Below are positions 17,201 through 24,768 of a stretch of DNA of 31,997 nt, one piece after another. The position numbers and the translations under genes were made by a program. The stretch lies in assembly GCA_023430465.1 (NCBI GenBank), contig JAEZAM010000117.1, forward strand, positions 1 through 31,997. Reading direction: 5' to 3'. The notes below the pieces were generated by a model that was given only the letters and a program-made list of their open reading frames with translations, did no database searches and had not been told where the DNA came from. Source of the stretch: Bacteroidota bacterium (GTDB lineage Bacteria > Bacteroidota > Bacteroidia > Chitinophagales > Chitinophagaceae). Numbering within the stretch: the first letter of the stretch is position 1; each line of letters opens with the position of its first letter.

Positions 17201-19799
17201 CAACCAATTCATCGATCATCGGTATCGGCGCCAGCGGTACGGGTGCAGTATTATTATTCCAGAAGCGCGAAGGCCCGCCATCATTGGCATAGTACATGAA
17301 TCCTTCTTCGGGATCCATCGGAAGCTTTGCTGATGATGGGTTCTCCGGATCCGCCCGATCGGGTTTGGTAAGGTTTATCTCCGGCTCCCAGGCCATCAGG
17401 GGCAAGGTGAACGCTCGGACATTGCTTGCGGGTAGTTTCACTTGCATCCCTTCCACGATAAAGGGAAACGCGCCATTGTTAGTAGCTGTTACTGTTGCGC
17501 TTTCACCATCATTGTTACGGCGTACGTCACCGGTTCGTATCAATGTAAGATTTGTACCAAAGCTTACACCCAGTTGATTGGCATTGCTGCTGACATCGAG
17601 CAGTGAAAAATGATCCGAAAGACCGAAGGCCTTTTCCCAGTTGGCTTCAAGGTTCTGCCGCACGGCGCGTATGTTTCCGGCAGCGCTGGCAGATTCCAGC
17701 ATGGTCTTCGCTGCAGTGGGGTCAATAGTCGGTTTTGATTCTGGCGTGATGATCTGGACACCTGGCTCAAACCTGCCGATCATGTCCCTGACAGTAAGCC
17801 GGCGGCTGTTGTTCAAACGCCCGAACACAAGTGCTCGTTTGTTGCGGATCCCTGGAGCAGGCTGTGGCCTGGGTTGCTCGGCAGGTGTTGGGTTTGCGGG
17901 CTGCTCGGGGAGTTGCATGAAATTTGGCAGCTCCTGGCCGCCAAAATAGAAACCGACATCCACCTGGTCGGTATTGTTTTCAAGTTGAACATATCGCACC
18001 GCTCCAATCAGGATAATTCCTGACTCCAGTTTGCCGCCGCGCTGCAGCCGTTCGAAGATCGCTTTCCATTTGCCGAGGTTAGCCACGTAAGGATCGGGCA
18101 AGGTGGGGAGATAGGAAAATAACTGAAAGGTGAGAAAGAGATTTGCGCGTGTTATTTTTTCCCATGCCTCATCGGCTTCGCCAAATAATACGAAGCCGGC
18201 AACAGGAGAAACGGTGAAGAGCGCATTCTCCATGGCGATGGATTGCCGGCGGATACGAGGCGCGGCTGCTCCTGCAACTGTGGGTTGCTCTTCAATGGTA
18301 TCTTGCAGCAGGTATACATTTCGTTTATCATCCGCGGCGGCGAGGAGTACATTGGCAGAAATGGTGTGTATGCGAAATGGTTCGCCGTCCACTTTCACTG
18401 GCCGGTCGGCATGGATCGTCACATCTCCCGTCGCGATGAGCATTTCAACGCCGTGGCTTCGTATGATGTAGAGAAACGAGGCTTCATCCCGGTACAGGAT
18501 CCTCGTGGTGCAGGGAGAAGACTGGCCCGCATCCTGCCACAGGTCGAAATGCTGGCTGGCTCCAAGCAGGCTGGCCGCAGTATCGAGCATATCTATCTCT
18601 CCCGGTTTCCCATGGATCACGGGTTTCACTAACCTTGCCTCATCATTTTCCAGCCCCTCCCATTCCGCCGTGATGCCATTCTTCAACTCGATCCAGGCAC
18701 CACCATTGCCATTGACTACGATCGGTGAGGCTACGTTGATTTGGGCTATGGGAAGTGACCAACTGGCGGTACTGATGAAGGCACCATCATCGAGGATCAC
18801 CCATGGACTGACAACGTTCTTCATAGCAAACCGGTCGGTATCCACGGTCCAGGGGATCAGCAGCCTGCCGGATGTGATGGAGAAAGTAATTGCTTGCTGC
18901 GGATTAAAAGTAAACGACAGCGGTTGCCCGAATATCGTCGCGCTGGCAGCAGCGATAGAAACGAAATCGAGTTTGCCATTGCGGATAATGAATTCAGTTT
19001 TATCCGGCATGGCATATTGTGCCTCACGCGCATCGCGGCCATGCGAGTTGGTATTGCCTGCAAAATCATCCGTTCCCTGTACCAGGCTGAGGGATGCCGT
19101 GATGGTAGTGGCCGGAGAAATGGTGAGTTTGTTTTGTTGTAACACTGGTGCATGGGAAAGGCGAATAATGCCTTCACTCACCTGCAGGCCGGCGAACTGG
19201 TTAGCTGTTGCAGTGGGTACAAAGAAGCGTGTATTGATCCATACACTACCCGCTACCACGCGGTATTCGGTTGCCACATCCTGTGGCTGTGGTATAAGCC
19301 GCCAGGGAAAAGAAGCGCGGAACAGAATCGCAGGTTGGGTGCCGATATAAAGGACGACCAGTTTTTGAATGCGGTAAAAATCGATCCATATCTCTCTGCC
19401 TTCGTTATTGAGAAATGGGCCGACGGTTTCGCGGGGTTTGGCGCCGCTTGCCCAATCCGGCATACTGCCGGCGAGCAATGGATTGATGACTGGAGTGGAG
19501 CGGATAAAGAACTGTTCCTCATCATCGTCATCCGTTGCAGGCTGGTTTCTCTCAAGCACGTTACCTGCTATGTGACTAATGCGGGCAAGATGATCGGCGG
19601 AAATGCGGTCCCTTGCATAAAGATCGGAGTTGGCGAAGATCTGCTCAAGACCATTGTCAGTGTCTGACCTGGAAGACCGGACAAGGGATGCTGCCATACG
19701 GGTGCGGGCAGATTCAAGTTGCCTGAGCTGTTGTGGTAAGGCAGCGTTCAGTTGGCCCGTCATCGTCTCAAGGACGGCAGTTAGTTGCTCTCTTGTCAT
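14259..19799 (-). CDS. Giant protein of unknown function (1846 residues)
   Basis: I do not recognise this family. The ATG at 19799 (MTREQLTAVLET) is preferred to a GTG one codon earlier. The first 80 or so residues are helical and an acidic DDDDEEQ patch follows. Then come about 500 mostly beta-rich residues, a Pro-rich hinge near residue 630 (QPANPTPAEQPRPQPAP), and a second beta-rich region. A helical stretch covers about residues 1400-1495. The last 180 residues alternate small hydrophobic and polar residues (VGVGTIYAVGSVDVKLSAD, VSLPVIGSVSVTYMVGVEM), like amphipathic beta hairpins. No signal peptide is seen. It is first in a two-gene unit with the 1483-residue gene. Codon use looks like that of the neighbours, so I see no sign of recent transfer. 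Confidence 0.9.
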   Translation of the reverse strand: MTREQLTAVLETMTGQLNAALPQQLRQLESARTRMAASLVRSSRSDTDNGLEQIFANSDLYARDRISADHLARISHIAGNVLERNQPATDDDDEEQFFIRSTPVINPLLAGSMPDWASGAKPRETVGPFLNNEGREIWIDFYRIQKLVVLYIGTQPAILFRASFPWRLIPQPQDVATEYRVVAGSVWINTRFFVPTATANQFAGLQVSEGIIRLSHAPVLQQNKLTISPATTITASLSLVQGTDDFAGNTNSHGRDAREAQYAMPDKTEFIIRNGKLDFVSIAAASATIFGQPLSFTFNPQQAITFSITSGRLLIPWTVDTDRFAMKNVVSPWVILDDGAFISTASWSLPIAQINVASPIVVNGNGGAWIELKNGITAEWEGLENDEARLVKPVIHGKPGEIDMLDTAASLLGASQHFDLWQDAGQSSPCTTRILYRDEASFLYIIRSHGVEMLIATGDVTIHADRPVKVDGEPFRIHTISANVLLAAADDKRNVYLLQDTIEEQPTVAGAAAPRIRRQSIAMENALFTVSPVAGFVLFGEADEAWEKITRANLFLTFQLFSYLPTLPDPYVANLGKWKAIFERLQRGGKLESGIILIGAVRYVQLENNTDQVDVGFYFGGQELPNFMQLPEQPANPTPAEQPRPQPAPGIRNKRALVFGRLNNSRRLTVRDMIGRFEPGVQIITPESKPTIDPTAAKTMLESASAAGNIRAVRQNLEANWEKAFGLSDHFSLLDVSSNANQLGVSFGTNLTLIRTGDVRRNNDGESATVTATNNGAFPFIVEGMQVKLPASNVRAFTLPLMAWEPEINLTKPDRADPENPSSAKLPMDPEEGFMYYANDGGPSRFWNNNTAPVPLAPIPMIDELVEDYKQRPTNYTIAAISLPFGMRGLAYIGRGLGQTISPEIKNIQPKFRREPDGSHRLTGGIQLRLLAGDYGKKSGPPQDHDSPLFPGYTMQFNNALNWIGQPSGASNLGDRVTTLFNSEFLYAPLNNSTEIGLSRGVPVSRMDITGYGANMFSNWISPTAAIAQTSQARFDVLMGRTGHEVIQVKSILYPWGIRVVRTITVFRTGAGLVFRTDSGWKAESDGKFDFAYKYDKITNPAADPADFEYAPEENKRPYEYHPGVIRGLYNIRNIKDAPSVREFTSKNVINPGDIYLYGVLGKELKREGTVLEEQVICGGVYFDADIEIENIVQGSIDGTKEVDLGGGKKTKYGRVASKKILGYVQLAPQGKPLTPQQLKAVLDLQNGSIGAEVDCEVNVSNSNQQMHINRIDVSASVGETGNDPVFVLAARGQVYLPKDGSWGLVQHNAGTGEVIPLPLDVTVPLIRKGKWVKEDVIDKTAVVAELARIAHPMELLRAPATGTINFGFLQTTGTQKALFLTPAYGIDVRKLLSKTPPVFADAYRLMTGNSIFPNIGNAIDNFGKAMPMDKVMEGANAVKAFADSAWNDGGAKALELLDVLAEKTGEAVTKQGMKLVQKMDGAIDKALEFAIPQLSDPIYLVQTDALKIYIEYKATPKNGTNKPGKLDFNIDSFTGAVDEQWRSRMNNLAMVVDLSEMKRIMTIKGNFDSKKGKESNYEGGDDLTSDLPTPEIEFSDALKPVIDILEVLSKLSTGDYAGAMKKGLKIAMSNSGEIWEYKFEATKEIPLVRFPPTDELYNSAQTPLKLEASMALGVYFNAALKVTTEPGQLLPTAGAFVKFHGGLSVMCVSVGVGTIYAVGSVDVKLSADTKVGPAVDLKFGFGVQLVVSLPVIGSVSVTYMVGVEMHADKTKIIVAALMLFRGQASLIGGLVCVTITIEAKGIIEREIGSDETNCSAQVTFALDISIFLVIDISFSKTWGETRQIA

Positions 19800-19934
19800 C
19801 ACGCGTTGTTTAGAGATGAAGAATGGCTACTAACGGGTGAGAACCTTTAAGAGAAGGCTGAATTAACTGCAATAATTATTCCCCGAATGGGGAAATGATG
19901 GGAGTTGGATGAAAATACCACAAAGAGGTGATGG

Positions 19935-20032
19935 GTTTCACGCAAAGCCGCCAAGCAAAAAAAGAGCGCAAAGACATGCTGTACCCGGCAGCTCTTTGCG
20001 CTCTTTGCTTTCTTTATTTCTTTGCGTGAAAC
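19935..20032. repeat. Long nested hairpin at the pgk stop codon
   Basis: Perfect 13-base outer arms GTTTCACGCAAAG (19935-19947) and CTTTGCGTGAAAC (20020-20032) enclose perfect 14-base inner arms AAAGAGCGCAAAGA (19961-19974) and TCTTTGCGCTCTTT (19993-20006), with a GCTG/CAGC pair at the tip. The element ends 2 bases from the pgk stop codon, so the pgk mRNA would finish in a large stem. It belongs to the same family as 6518-6645. The rest of the 19803-20034 spacer has no gene. Confidence 0.88.
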
Positions 20033-20034
20033 TC

Positions 20035-21228
20035 CTAAGACACGGCCTTGATACCGGGTAACTCCTTTCCTTCAAAAAATTCCAGCATTGCTCCACCGCC
20101 AGTGGAGACATAACTGACCTTATCGGCGAAGCCAAACTGATTGACCGCCGCTACTGAATCACCCCCCCCAACGAGTGAGAAGGCGCCTTGAGCTGTGGCT
20201 TCCGTAACGGCTGTTGCGATGGCTTTTGTGCCTGCCTGGAATTTTTCCATTTCAAAAACACCCATTGGACCGTTCCAGAGTATGATGCGTGCTTTGTGAA
20301 TGACATTGGTAAACTGTTCGATCGCGCGGGCGCTGATATCAAGCCCCATCCATCCCTCGGGGATGTTGTTGCTGGGAGCAGCGGAAGTTTGGGCATCTGC
20401 AGCAAACTTATCGGCGATCACAGAGTCGGAAGGCAGGTGGATGCAGACGCCTTTAGCTTCTGCTTTTTTCAATAATTCCCTGGCAGTATCCAGGCGATCA
20501 TCTTCACAAAGGGAGTTACCGATCTGGCCACCCGCTGCTTTCATGAAGGTATAGGCCATACCGCCGCCGATGATGATATCTGTAGCACGCTCGAGCAGGT
20601 TCTCGATGATCAATATCTTATCCGACACCTTTGCACCACCGATGATGGCTACAAATGGTTTGTCGTTGCTGTGCAATACCTTCTGCGCACTGGCTACTTC
20701 GCTTTCCATCAAGGGACCAAACAGGCGCTGATCGGGCGCAAAGAATTCCGCAATCACCGCAGTGCTGGCATGTGCCCGGTGCGCTGTACCAAAGGCATCA
20801 TTGACCCATACATCACCGAGTTTGGATAATTTTTCTGCAAAACCTTTATCCCCTTTTTCCTCTTCCTTGTAAAACCGAAGGTTTTCCAGCAGCAGCACTT
20901 CACCTGGTTGCAGGTTGGCAGCCGCGGCTTCTGCTTCTGCGCCCATGCAATCTTTGGCAAAGATGAGTTTATGACCCGCCAGCAGTTTTTCGAGATGGGG
21001 CACCAGGTGTTTGAGTGAATATTTTTCCTGGGGTCCGTCTTTCGGCCGGCCGAAATGGGACATAAGGATGGCGCTCCCGCCGTCTGCCAGGATCTTTTTG
21101 ATACCTGGGATGGCTGCAGTGATCCGGGTATCGTCGGTGATCTCAAATTTATCATTCAGCGGAACATTGAAATCCACGCGAACGAGTGCCTTTTTTCCTT
21201 TGAAATTATAGTCGTTGAATGTTGCCAT
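20035..21228 (-). CDS. pgk: Phosphoglycerate kinase
   Basis: Transfers phosphate from 1,3-bisphosphoglycerate to ADP in glycolysis, in the cytoplasm. The 397-residue protein has the full bacterial PGK length. Family motifs are KKALVRVDFNVPLND near the N terminus, HFGRPKDG, LLLENLRFYKEEE, VNDAFGTAHRAHAS, IIGGAKVSDKI, the GGGMAYTF loop, LWNGPMGVFE and GGGDSVAAV near the C terminus. It follows gap on the same strand with an 84-base gap that holds a terminator-like hairpin, so it may have its own promoter or rely on partial read-through. The stop codon is followed almost at once by the long nested hairpin repeat at 19935-20032. Nothing unusual is seen in the enzyme itself. Confidence 0.99.
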   Translation of the reverse strand: MATFNDYNFKGKKALVRVDFNVPLNDKFEITDDTRITAAIPGIKKILADGGSAILMSHFGRPKDGPQEKYSLKHLVPHLEKLLAGHKLIFAKDCMGAEAEAAAANLQPGEVLLLENLRFYKEEEKGDKGFAEKLSKLGDVWVNDAFGTAHRAHASTAVIAEFFAPDQRLFGPLMESEVASAQKVLHSNDKPFVAIIGGAKVSDKILIIENLLERATDIIIGGGMAYTFMKAAGGQIGNSLCEDDRLDTARELLKKAEAKGVCIHLPSDSVIADKFAADAQTSAAPSNNIPEGWMGLDISARAIEQFTNVIHKARIILWNGPMGVFEMEKFQAGTKAIATAVTEATAQGAFSLVGGGDSVAAVNQFGFADKVSYVSTGGGAMLEFFEGKELPGIKAVS

Positions 21229-21259
21229 AGCAATACATTATTAATTGTCTGGTAAATAA

Positions 21260-21284
21260 AAAGCCAGGATACGACTCTGGCTTT
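21260..21284 (-). terminator. Hairpin between gap and pgk, terminator or attenuator
   Basis: Arms AAAGCCAG and CTGGCTTT (21260-21267 and 21277-21284) form a perfect 8-base stem with a 9-base loop. Read on the minus strand, the stem is followed by TTTTTATTT, as expected of an intrinsic terminator for gap. It starts 28 bases after the gap stop. It could set the gap-to-pgk transcript ratio or protect the gap mRNA 3' end. Confidence 0.7.
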
Positions 21285-21312
21285 GTTGATTAAAATAATA
21301 TGCTGAAGGATC

Positions 21313-22326
21313 TTATTTGCTGATCAGTCCGGCGAAATATTTCACGGTACGAACGAGCTGGCTTACATAGCTCATTTCGTTATCGTACCAGCTAACAGTG
21401 CGTACCAGTTGGGTATCACCAACGGTTTGCACACGTGTCTGAGTAGCGTCAAATAATGAACCAAAGCTGATGCCGATGATATCCGAGCTGACGATTTCGT
21501 CTTCAGTATAACCAAAGCTTTCGTTGCTGGCCGCTTTCATGGCGCTGTTTACTTCTTCAACGGTGGTCTTTTTACCCAGAACGGCTGTCACTTCAGTGAG
21601 TGAACCCGTAAGTGTGGGTACACGTTGTGCGCTGCCATCGAGTTTGCCTTTGAGAGGCGGCAGTACGAGGCCAATTGCTTTGGCGGCACCGGTACTGTTA
21701 GGCACAATATTCTGTGCGGCGGCACGGGCCCGGCGTAGATCGCCTTTAGGATGGGGAGCATCCTGCGTATTCTGGTCGTTGGTATAAGCGTGAATGGTGG
21801 TCATGAGGCCGTTAACGATACCAAATTTCTCTTCAAGTACCTGCGCCATAGGAGCCAGGCAGTTGGTGGTACAGGAAGCGCAACTGATGATGGTTTCGCT
21901 GCCATCGAGGGTATTGTGGTTAACGTTGAAAACGATGGTCTTGAGATCGCCGGTAGCCGGTGCGGAGATAACGACGCGCTTGGCACCTGCGGTGATATGT
22001 GCCTGTGCCTTGCCCTTATCGGTGAAGAAACCTGTGCACTCGAGGACTACATCAACCCCGTGATCTTTCCAGGGAATTTGTGCGGGATCTTTCTGCGCAT
22101 ATATTTTCACTTCATCGCCATTGACGGAGATGGAATTTTCTGATGCAGTTACGTTAGCGTCAAAACGGCCTTGCGCGCTGTCATATTTCAGTAGGTGGGC
22201 GAGAACTTTCGGGCTGGTGAGGTCGTTGATGGCGACCACATCGATGCCCTCCATTTTATAAATCTGGCGGTATACGAGTCTGCCGATACGTCCAAAACCA
22301 TTGATAGCGACTTTAACTGTGCTCAT
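21313..22326 (-). CDS. gap: Glyceraldehyde-3-phosphate dehydrogenase, type I
   Basis: Oxidises and phosphorylates glyceraldehyde 3-phosphate to 1,3-bisphosphoglycerate with NAD+, supplying the substrate of PGK encoded next door. The 337-residue protein opens with the Rossmann motif VAINGFGRIGR. Asp35 in VAINDL is the residue normally linked to NAD+ preference. The catalytic cysteine is Cys152 in SCASCTTNCLAP. The later motifs TIHAYTNDQ, RRARAAAQNIVPNSTGAAKAI and VSWYDNEMSY are intact. A promoter candidate with good spacing lies just upstream. The gene is divergent from zapA. Confidence 0.99.
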   Translation of the reverse strand: MSTVKVAINGFGRIGRLVYRQIYKMEGIDVVAINDLTSPKVLAHLLKYDSAQGRFDANVTASENSISVNGDEVKIYAQKDPAQIPWKDHGVDVVLECTGFFTDKGKAQAHITAGAKRVVISAPATGDLKTIVFNVNHNTLDGSETIISCASCTTNCLAPMAQVLEEKFGIVNGLMTTIHAYTNDQNTQDAPHPKGDLRRARAAAQNIVPNSTGAAKAIGLVLPPLKGKLDGSAQRVPTLTGSLTEVTAVLGKKTTVEEVNSAMKAASNESFGYTEDEIVSSDIIGISFGSLFDATQTRVQTVGDTQLVRTVSWYDNEMSYVSQLVRTVKYFAGLISK

Positions 22327-22357
22327 CTTTGAGATTTTAATTTTTTTTAAAGAGTGT

Positions 22358-22391
22358 CGAAGTTAACTAATCGAGTGTGAAAATGTGCAAA
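22358..22391 (-). promoter_or_regulatory. Candidate Bacteroidota promoter of gap
   Basis: On the minus strand TTTG (22388-22391) is followed after 22 bases by TAACTTCG (22358-22365), one mismatch from TAnnTTTG. The spacing fits the primary sigma factor of Bacteroidota. The implied start lies about 25 bases before the gap ATG. Confidence 0.5.
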
Positions 22392-22439
22392 TCGTTAGGT
22401 CGGGCGTTCCCGTTTCAATGGCAGTCTTCAAAGTTAGGG

Positions 22440-22586
22440 AAAATGCGGGAGGCGGGAAGCTGGACTTGCCCTGAGCCTGTCGAAGGGTGCGGGATGCTGG
22501 ATACTGGTAAGAGGGAGAAGGAAAGCGAGAGCGGGTCGCCTTCAGTTTTGAGGTTTGAATTTTCACTTTTGAATTTTGAATTTTTC
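22440..22586. repeat. Dispersed intergenic repeat upstream of zapA
   Basis: Three repeat pieces lie side by side. CCCTGAGCCTGTCGAAGGG (22469-22487) is a motif dispersed in many bacterial genomes. GGATGCTGGATACTGG (22492-22507) is the exact inverse of the first 16 bases of the window. A run with TTTGAATTTT/TTTTGAATTTTG units covers about 22545-22586. This explains the open frame upstream of zapA: its translation holds the tell-tale PEPVEG string and is not a real N terminus. Confidence 0.7.
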
Positions 22587-22877
22587 ATGGACCAATTAAT
22601 TGCCGCTACGATCATGATCGCCGACCGGACTTACCGGATCAAGGTTCAACCGAAGGATGAAGAAGTCCTGCGCCGAACCGTGAAACTGGTCAACGATAAG
22701 GTGATCGAATACAAGACCCAGTTTGCCGGCAAGGACATGCAGGACTATATCGCCATGGTGTTGATCTGGCTGGCGACCGAACAGCAGTCTGGCGGTAACA
22801 ATACAGCCGTCATAGAAGAAATTGACAGGAAACTGCAACAATTGGAAAAAATGATCGATTCAGCTTCTTCCCGCTAA
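22587..22877 (+). CDS. zapA: Cell division protein ZapA
   Basis: A 96-residue ZapA, which binds FtsZ polymers and promotes their bundling at the division site. The N-terminal part MDQLIAATIMIADRTYRIKV is the beta hairpin of the ZapA head. KDEEVLRRTVKLVNDKVIEYK and DYIAMVLIWLATEQ form the first helices. The C-terminal IEEIDRKLQQLEKMI is the expected coiled coil. I chose the ATG at 22587; an open frame extends 70 codons further upstream but runs through dispersed repeats and lacks conserved sequence. The gene is followed by rny on the same strand, an order common in Bacteroidota. It is divergent from gap. Confidence 0.94.
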   Translation: MDQLIAATIMIADRTYRIKVQPKDEEVLRRTVKLVNDKVIEYKTQFAGKDMQDYIAMVLIWLATEQQSGGNNTAVIEEIDRKLQQLEKMIDSASSR

Positions 22878-23070
22878 TTTATTCTTATCCGTTTTTCTCC
22901 GCGGATCTCCCGCATTCGGCTTTAATGGCATTTCACAGCCTTCACGTGCCATAATTCACCCCTTTTTGTATCTTCGCCCTATTCCTGTTTTGAAAAACGG
23001 GGTCTGCTTAACACAATGATTTGCAGAATAAACCATATCATTTTTTTGGAACACATTAAACAACAGATTC
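22878..23070 (+). promoter_or_regulatory. zapA-rny spacer with candidate rny promoter and leader hairpin
   Basis: TATCTTCG at 22969-22976 resembles the TAnnTTTG box with one mismatch, but no good -33 box is seen. The predicted transcript would begin near 22983 with a hairpin formed by CCTGTTTT (22984-22991) and AAAACGGG (22994-23001). The remaining leader of about 70 bases to the rny ATG is AT-rich. I see no protein-coding signal in this spacer. Confidence 0.4.
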
Positions 23071-24636
23071 ATGGACTCAACTATATTATCTCTCATCGTC
23101 GGTGCAATCGCCCTGATAGTGGGGCTTCTGGTGGGTAAGGTAATTTTTGCAAAAAACACATCTAAAAAACTCGAAGAAGCTGAACTGCAATCCAACTCCA
23201 TTCTCAAAGAAGCCGAATTAAGGGCTGAAACGATCCGCAAGGAAAAGGAACTGGAAGCCAAAGAAAAATTTGTCCAGCTCAAGGCCGCTCATGACCGTGA
23301 GGTGAATGACCGCAACCGCAAGATCAACGACATGGAAAACCGTGTGCGCCAGAAAGAACAGGCCATCACGCAGAAAGAAGCCGGACTGGAGAAGCAATTG
23401 AAAGAGAATGAGACGATCAAGGAGAACCTCAATCGCCAGATCGACCTCGTAAACATTAAGCGGACAGAACTGGAGAAGCACCAGGAAGAGCATATCCGCC
23501 GGCTGGAAAAAATTGCCGGTCTTTCTGCCGATGAAGCCCGCAACCAACTGATCGAAAGCCTGAAAAACGAGGCCAACACCCAGGCGATCGCGATCCAGCA
23601 GGAGATCATCGACGAGGCCAAGACCAAGGCCAATAAAGAAGCACGCAAGATCATTATTCAAACCATACAGCGGACCGCTGCCGAGCAGGCGATCGAGAAC
23701 TCGATCACCGTTTTCAACCTGGAAAGCGATGAAATAAAAGGCCAGATCATCGGCCGGGAAGGACGAAATATTCGGGCGATCGAAGCAGCCACAGGGGTAG
23801 ACCTGATCGTGGATGATACACCGGAGGCCATCCTCCTCTCCAGTTTCGACCCGCTTCGTCGTGAGATCGCGCGATTGAGCCTGCAGCGGCTGGTGACCGA
23901 CGGACGTATCCACCCCGCCCGTATCGAGGAAGTGGTGGAAAAAACCCGGAAGCAGATTGAAGAGCAGGTGATGGAGATCGGTGAGAGAACTGTTATCGAA
24001 CTGGGCATACATGGCCTGCACAAAGAACTGGTCAGAATGGTCGGCCGGATGCGCTATCGTTCTTCCTATGGACAGAACCTGCTGATGCACAGCCGTGAGA
24101 CAGCCAATCTTTGCGCGACGATGGCCGCTGAACTTGGCCTGAATCCAAAGCTGGCAAAACGTGCCGGTCTGCTCCATGATATTGGTAAAGTGCCCGATGA
24201 GGAAAGCGAACTGAGCCACGCATTGCTCGGTGCCAAGCTCGCAGAAAAATATGGTGAGAACCCGGCAGTAGTAAATGCCATCGGTGCTCACCACGATGAA
24301 ATGGAAATGCAATATGTGATCTCACCGATCGTTCAGGCCTGCGATGCGATAAGCGGGGCAAGACCTGGCGCAAGACGCGAGATCATGCAGCAATATCTCC
24401 AGCGGATCAAAGACCTGGAAAATCTGGCCATGGCCTACAATGGGGTTGAAAAAGCTTACGCCATCCAGGCGGGCAGAGAACTCCGCGTGATCGTGGAGGC
24501 GGATAAAGTCACCGACGGCGACTCTGAAAAACTCTCATTCGAGATAGCCCAGAAGATCCAGACGGAGATGACCTTCCCCGGCCAGATCAAAGTGACCGTG
24601 ATCCGGGAAAAGCGGACAGTAAATGTTGCTCGTTAA
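23071..24636 (+). CDS. rny: Ribonuclease Y
   Basis: A membrane-anchored endoribonuclease that starts the decay of many mRNAs in bacteria lacking or supplementing RNase E. Of its 521 residues, 4-26 form the N-terminal membrane helix (ILSLIVGAIALIVGLLVGKVIF). Residues about 28-200 are a long charged coiled coil. The KH domain follows with GQIIGREGRNIRAIEAATGVD. The HD domain holds MHSRETANLCATMAAELGL and LLHDIGK with His369-Asp370, then GAHHDE. The protein ends in the usual FPGQIKVTVIREKR. All key residues are present and the length is typical. It sits between zapA and rplS. A candidate promoter and leader hairpin lie upstream, which leaves room for control of its own mRNA. Confidence 0.99.
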   Translation: MDSTILSLIVGAIALIVGLLVGKVIFAKNTSKKLEEAELQSNSILKEAELRAETIRKEKELEAKEKFVQLKAAHDREVNDRNRKINDMENRVRQKEQAITQKEAGLEKQLKENETIKENLNRQIDLVNIKRTELEKHQEEHIRRLEKIAGLSADEARNQLIESLKNEANTQAIAIQQEIIDEAKTKANKEARKIIIQTIQRTAAEQAIENSITVFNLESDEIKGQIIGREGRNIRAIEAATGVDLIVDDTPEAILLSSFDPLRREIARLSLQRLVTDGRIHPARIEEVVEKTRKQIEEQVMEIGERTVIELGIHGLHKELVRMVGRMRYRSSYGQNLLMHSRETANLCATMAAELGLNPKLAKRAGLLHDIGKVPDEESELSHALLGAKLAEKYGENPAVVNAIGAHHDEMEMQYVISPIVQACDAISGARPGARREIMQQYLQRIKDLENLAMAYNGVEKAYAIQAGRELRVIVEADKVTDGDSEKLSFEIAQKIQTEMTFPGQIKVTVIREKRTVNVAR

Positions 24637-24739
24637 ACGAACTATCATTTTTTCCGTGAAAGTCAGGGTGTTAGCCGACAAGCAGTAAATATTTCCGATA
24701 AAAACGAGGCAACGGATTCCTAATACCGAAGGATTCCCT

Positions 24740-24747
24740 TACCTTTG
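24740..24747 (+). promoter_or_regulatory. Candidate -7 element of rplS
   Basis: TACCTTTG matches TAnnTTTG exactly and lies 21 bases upstream of the ATG at 24769, implying a leader of roughly 15 bases. It overlaps the spurious upstream start at 24745, which helps to exclude that start. No clear TTTG is found near -33. Confidence 0.55.
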
Positions 24748-24768
24748 CCATCCTTAAAAATAAGAGTC

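Noticed and set aside
18505..19350. 281-codon open frame antisense to the 1846-residue gene
   Set aside because: Ser/Pro-rich composition typical of shadow frames. The minus-strand frame is continuous over 5.5 kb and is clearly the real one.
9780..19799. Contractile injection system or phage tail locus
   Set aside because: The giant genes invite the idea, but there is no sheath, tube, baseplate, spike or AAA+ gene anywhere in the window.
22377..22586. Extended N terminus of zapA
   Set aside because: It translates through dispersed repeats (PEPVEG string), while the ZapA family pattern begins at the ATG at 22587.
22878..23070. 6S RNA gene between zapA and rny
   Set aside because: 6S RNA often neighbours zapA in other phyla, but I cannot see the long bulged stem expected here, and the space before the rny promoter is short.
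23218..24312. 364-codon open frame antisense to rny
   Set aside because: It lies entirely within the conserved RNase Y gene on the other strand, shows no recognisable motif, and is explained by the codon pattern of rny.
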